Shown one piece after another: positions 61,366 to 64,000 of a stretch of DNA of 64,000 bases. Where the stretch lies: positions 868,001-932,000 of the forward strand of contig NZ_JAKRNK010000002.1 in assembly GCF_022346885.1 (NCBI RefSeq), in the 5' to 3' direction. A program made the position numbers and the translations under genes. This stretch comes from Paenibacillus sp. ACRRX (GTDB lineage Bacteria > Bacillota > Bacilli > Paenibacillales > Paenibacillaceae). The notes under the pieces are model-generated. The model was not told the DNA's origin. It worked only from the letters and a program-made list of their open reading frames with translations, and searched no databases. Numbering within the stretch: the stretch's first letter is position 1; each line of letters starts with the position of its first letter.

Positions 61366-61934
61366 GATAACACCTCACTTGCTTTCCAACAGGCGACGAA
61401 CTCCTGCGTCAATTCACCGCCAGTATCGTAGAGATTGTACGCAAGCACAGCTCCAGGAGATGTGTCGAGTTTGTATTGTTCTGCGCGTGCCTTATTCCGT
61501 ATCTTTGTGTACTGATCTACGAATAACTGCTCGTGCTCAGTAAGCTTTCTTCGCGCAGGATATCTGTGGTTTCTACCGTCAGCATCGTACGTATGAAACG
61601 AATCTAGCGAGGATTCCCCGCCAATATTCGAATCCTGTGAGCCGCGTTGTCCAAATTGTCTGCGCTCTAGTTGCATTCGACTTAAAAACGGATACTCATT
61701 ATGCGTAACCTTGTGCGGATTGTCGTCCGTCAACTCCTCGCGCAATATATAGTCTGTCAACTGCTCGAGAATGGTTCCGTCAGGTTTCTCGCCTATTTGC
61801 GTTATATACTCGTCAATCAACGCCTGCACCGCCGTCATACGCTCGTCTCTGTCCTCGATCTTTGCGTCAATCAAACACGTTGCCGCACGTTCAAATGTTC
61901 CCTTATAATCGGAATCCCCTCGGAATGTCTTCAA
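61356..61934 (-). CDS. Hypothetical phage protein
   Basis: 192 residues, charged, with KLTEHEQLFVDQYTKIRNKARAEQYKLDTSPG near the end. TTG start overlapping the methyltransferase stop by 4 bases (TTGA). No function recognised. Confidence 0.62.
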   Translation of the reverse strand: MKTFRGDSDYKGTFERAATCLIDAKIEDRDERMTAVQALIDEYITQIGEKPDGTILEQLTDYILREELTDDNPHKVTHNEYPFLSRMQLERRQFGQRGSQDSNIGGESSLDSFHTYDADGRNHRYPARRKLTEHEQLFVDQYTKIRNKARAEQYKLDTSPGAVLAYNLYDTGGELTQEFVACWKASEVLSWV

Positions 61935-63253
61935 ACAACCGCCTCCAGTCTATAATTGCTGTTGTTACACATCTCAGGTTGATTAGCTCGAATAATCGCC
62001 GCAGCCATCAAAGGCGAAACTGAATTGCCGCATTTCGCAACTTGTTCAGACTTAGGAAGTGGCTTTCCATTAAAGATAGGGTCGATTATATAGTCATCAG
62101 GAAACCCTTGCCCTCTGTACAACTCGCGGGGAGATAACATTCGCATGCTTATGTCCGTGATGTGGTATGGCGTCCCTTTTACTACGACAAGCCCGAATCT
62201 ATCTTTCGTCACTATAGTATTAATTGGACTACGGAGGTCCTGTCCCGTGCTTGCTCCGTAGTATGTCGTCAAGAATGCGGACACTCGATGCGACTGTTCC
62301 TTCGAAAAGTCCTTTGATAATCGAGTGGTTACAAGCGCAAAACGATTACCGCCGGCTGTTATCGTGTGGAGTGGACTATCTAATTCACTACCTCTCACTT
62401 CCGTCGAAGATGTCTCACCGTAATAACTCGATATATAACCTCCAAATATATCCGATTGGTCGGAAGGGGGATCGCTTAACCAGTTTGTGGCACGTACTTG
62501 TTCCTCCGATAAGATGTACGGATTATCCTCTTCGATTAGAAATTTAACTATACCGCGAGCTATTCTTCTCTTGGTCTTATCGACAAGCTCTCTTTTACGC
62601 GAGAAAATAGATTGACAAGGGATAGACCAGTCGATAATCTCCGCAGCACTCCGAAAAGGAGTATCTATTCCATGAGTCACTTCCGGCCAGACTATCGGTA
62701 AGCCATCGCATCGCGCAATAAGGAATAGTCGTTTGCGGGACGTTGGCGCTCCGTAATCACATGCGCGTAGCTCACGCCATTCAACCGCGTAACCTAACGA
62801 TTGTAATGATTTGACGAAAGACTTAAACGTCACACCCTTTTGCGACTCATCCGGAGTTCCGTTATCTAACAACGGCCCCCAGTCCTTAAACTCTTCTACA
62901 TTCTCAAGGTAGATACATCGAGGGCGTACAGTAATTGCCCACCTCACAACAACCCACGCTAGTCCTCTAATGCTTTTTTCGCGTGGTTTTCCACCACGCG
63001 CTTTGCTGTGATGCGTGCAGTCTGGGCTAAACCACGCTATACCAACAGGACGGTTGCGTGTTGCTTGAATCGGATTTATGTCCCATACCGACTCGCAGTA
63101 GTGCTCAGAATCTGGATGATTCGCTTTATGCATAACGATTGCTGCTGGATCGTGGTTAACTGCTATGTCGATGTTGCGTCTCGTAGCTATTTCGATTCCT
63201 TCGCTTGCACCGCCGCCACCTGCGAAGTTATCTACGATCAACTCTCTCAACAA
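61931..63253 (-). CDS. DNA (cytosine-5) methyltransferase
   Basis: 440 residues with motifs in order: I (VDNFAGGGGASEG), IV (FSPDCTHHSKARGG, catalytic Cys), VI (YLENVEEF), VIII (GAPTSRKRLFLI), IX-X (RGQGFPDDY, GNSVSPLM). The target-recognition region lies at about 250-360. No restriction gene is beside it, so it is probably an orphan phage enzyme protecting against host restriction. TTG start after GGAGGCGG. Confidence 0.93.
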   Translation of the reverse strand: MLRELIVDNFAGGGGASEGIEIATRRNIDIAVNHDPAAIVMHKANHPDSEHYCESVWDINPIQATRNRPVGIAWFSPDCTHHSKARGGKPREKSIRGLAWVVVRWAITVRPRCIYLENVEEFKDWGPLLDNGTPDESQKGVTFKSFVKSLQSLGYAVEWRELRACDYGAPTSRKRLFLIARCDGLPIVWPEVTHGIDTPFRSAAEIIDWSIPCQSIFSRKRELVDKTKRRIARGIVKFLIEEDNPYILSEEQVRATNWLSDPPSDQSDIFGGYISSYYGETSSTEVRGSELDSPLHTITAGGNRFALVTTRLSKDFSKEQSHRVSAFLTTYYGASTGQDLRSPINTIVTKDRFGLVVVKGTPYHITDISMRMLSPRELYRGQGFPDDYIIDPIFNGKPLPKSEQVAKCGNSVSPLMAAAIIRANQPEMCNNSNYRLEAVV

Positions 63254-63347
63254 ACCGCCTCCACTCGTATATTTTCTGAAGCCTGTCCGTTGCCGCGAAC
63301 AGACTACGATGTTAGGAACAGTAATAAACGCCTGCTTATCACGCTTA

Positions 63348-63737
63348 TTACTCCTCGCCTTCCTCCGTCATCTCCACCGCAACTTCCCCGTAATCCCAAT
63401 CGCGGAACACTCTCGCAATCTTCCGGCATGCCTCTGCGCTGAACTTCGCCACCGCTTGCTGCGTCACGTCCATCTCTGCGGCTGCGTCGGTTTGCGTCAT
63501 GTCACAGCCGTACAGGTACGTAACGGACTCCGCTTGCCGCCTCGACAACTTTGCGTTATCTATCGCATCGTTAAGATCAAGGATAATGTCGCAAGCAGCG
63601 TAATCTCCGCCGAATCTCCGTGCGGCAATCTTGTGCCGGTCGCGAAGCAGCTTCTCAACGCCTTTTGCCGTATTTAATGCGTAGGTTTGCATGTACTTAC
63701 GGGAATCTTCCGCAATATCAACTTTGACCGTGCCCAT
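63348..63737 (-). CDS. Sigma-70 region 4-like / late transcription regulator
   Basis: 129 residues; LSRRQAESVTYLYGCDMTQTDAAAEMDVTQQAVAKFSAEACRK is a typical sigma region 4 HTH as found in ArpU/xpf-like late regulators. ATG overlaps the stop of the upstream gene by one base. Likely drives the late promoter. Confidence 0.78.
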   Translation of the reverse strand: MGTVKVDIAEDSRKYMQTYALNTAKGVEKLLRDRHKIAARRFGGDYAACDIILDLNDAIDNAKLSRRQAESVTYLYGCDMTQTDAAAEMDVTQQAVAKFSAEACRKIARVFRDWDYGEVAVEMTEEGEE

Positions 63738-63913
63738 TAAATCGCCTCCTCCGTAGTTAACAGCAATTCCGCGAGATACCCATCCGGAGGCGCCGAATCA
63801 AACCGACGTTCCATCGCGGAATCATTGCGTCCTTTTACGTAACCAACGCGGAAGCCGATCCTAAATCCGGCTTCCATCGCGGATATTAACGCTTGTTTAT
63901 CCGATTCGCTCAA
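63737..63913 (-). CDS. Small phage protein
   Basis: 58 residues (SESDKQALISAMEAGFRIGFRVGYVKGRND). The TTG at 63913 follows GGAGG at nine bases. It overlaps the partial upstream gene by 17 bases. Function unknown. Confidence 0.5.
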   Translation of the reverse strand: MSESDKQALISAMEAGFRIGFRVGYVKGRNDSAMERRFDSAPPDGYLAELLLTTEEAI

Positions 63914-64000
63914 AACCAACCGCCTCCATAAACGAATCAATCTGCGAGTGTAGTTGGTCGAGAGTCCCGTCGTTGATAATCTCGTAATCAACTACGAATG
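63897..64000 (-). CDS. C-terminal end of a nucleotide-kinase-like gene (partial)
   Basis: The last 33 codons of a frame that runs off the right edge, ending in FVVDYEIINDGTLDQLHSQ and FMEAVGFERIG. The DYEIINDGTLDQL pattern resembles the C-terminal end of dNMP or dephospho-CoA kinase-like proteins. Stop TAA at 63897-63899. Confidence 0.5.
   Translation of the reverse strand, partial: FVVDYEIINDGTLDQLHSQIDSFMEAVGFERIG

Overview
The window comes from a low-to-medium G+C Gram-positive chromosome, most likely Paenibacillus or a close relative. The evidence is the acuC / ccpA / ytxJ / aroA neighbourhood, strong purine-rich ribosome-binding sites, frequent GTG and TTG starts, and several small protein families typical of Bacillales (DUF1054, DUF1292, DUF3055, DUF1885, DUF3892). 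All identifications are by eye from the sequence.

Positions 1 to about 29,000 are host chromosome. Most genes are housekeeping or central metabolism: acuC, the MTA/SAH nucleosidase, the catabolite regulator ccpA, a bacillithiol-linked thioredoxin-like protein (ytxJ), a DJ-1/PfpI protein, a two-gene PTS operon (GlcNAc-type IICBA plus ptsI), aroA, a rhodanese, aroK, gnd, an MFS exporter, speA and ung. Small conserved genes lie between them. CcpA, EI and the IICBA permease belong to the same carbon-source sensing network. At 25,390-27,815 a 2.4 kb block carries a secreted matrixin-like protease, a membrane-anchored partner and tRNA-Val(GAC). It is bracketed by two tRNA fragments whose acceptor strands are perfectly complementary. 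tRNA-Leu(UAA) lies just before the prophage.

Positions about 29,000 to 64,000 hold most of a tailed-phage (siphovirus-type) prophage whose other end lies outside the window. From left to right it holds: an SOS-controlled UvrX/YolD cassette; a plus-strand early or regulatory island that includes a zinc-ribbon / HTH / apparently dead LAGLIDADG protein; lysis genes; and a late operon read right to left. The late operon runs terS, terL, portal, minor head, scaffold, capsid, connectors, tail tube, frameshifted tail chaperone, tape measure, tail tip and fibres. To the right are a presumed packaging or control region, a winged-helix protein, a GIY-YIG protein, a C5 cytosine methyltransferase and a sigma-like regulator.

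Several accessory genes interrupt the late operon: a Tad2-like (DUF2829) anti-Thoeris candidate between terS and terL, an opposite-strand gene with a HEPN-like motif between terL and portal, an SGNH hydrolase in the head module, and a secreted stalk-domain gene behind the tail genes. The last has its own promoter, placed so that only long readthrough transcripts can fold away its ribosome-binding site. Other notable points are a canonical -1 slippery site, a portal gene that seems to start at ATT, a distal tail protein split into two separated genes, and hairpins at many late-gene boundaries.
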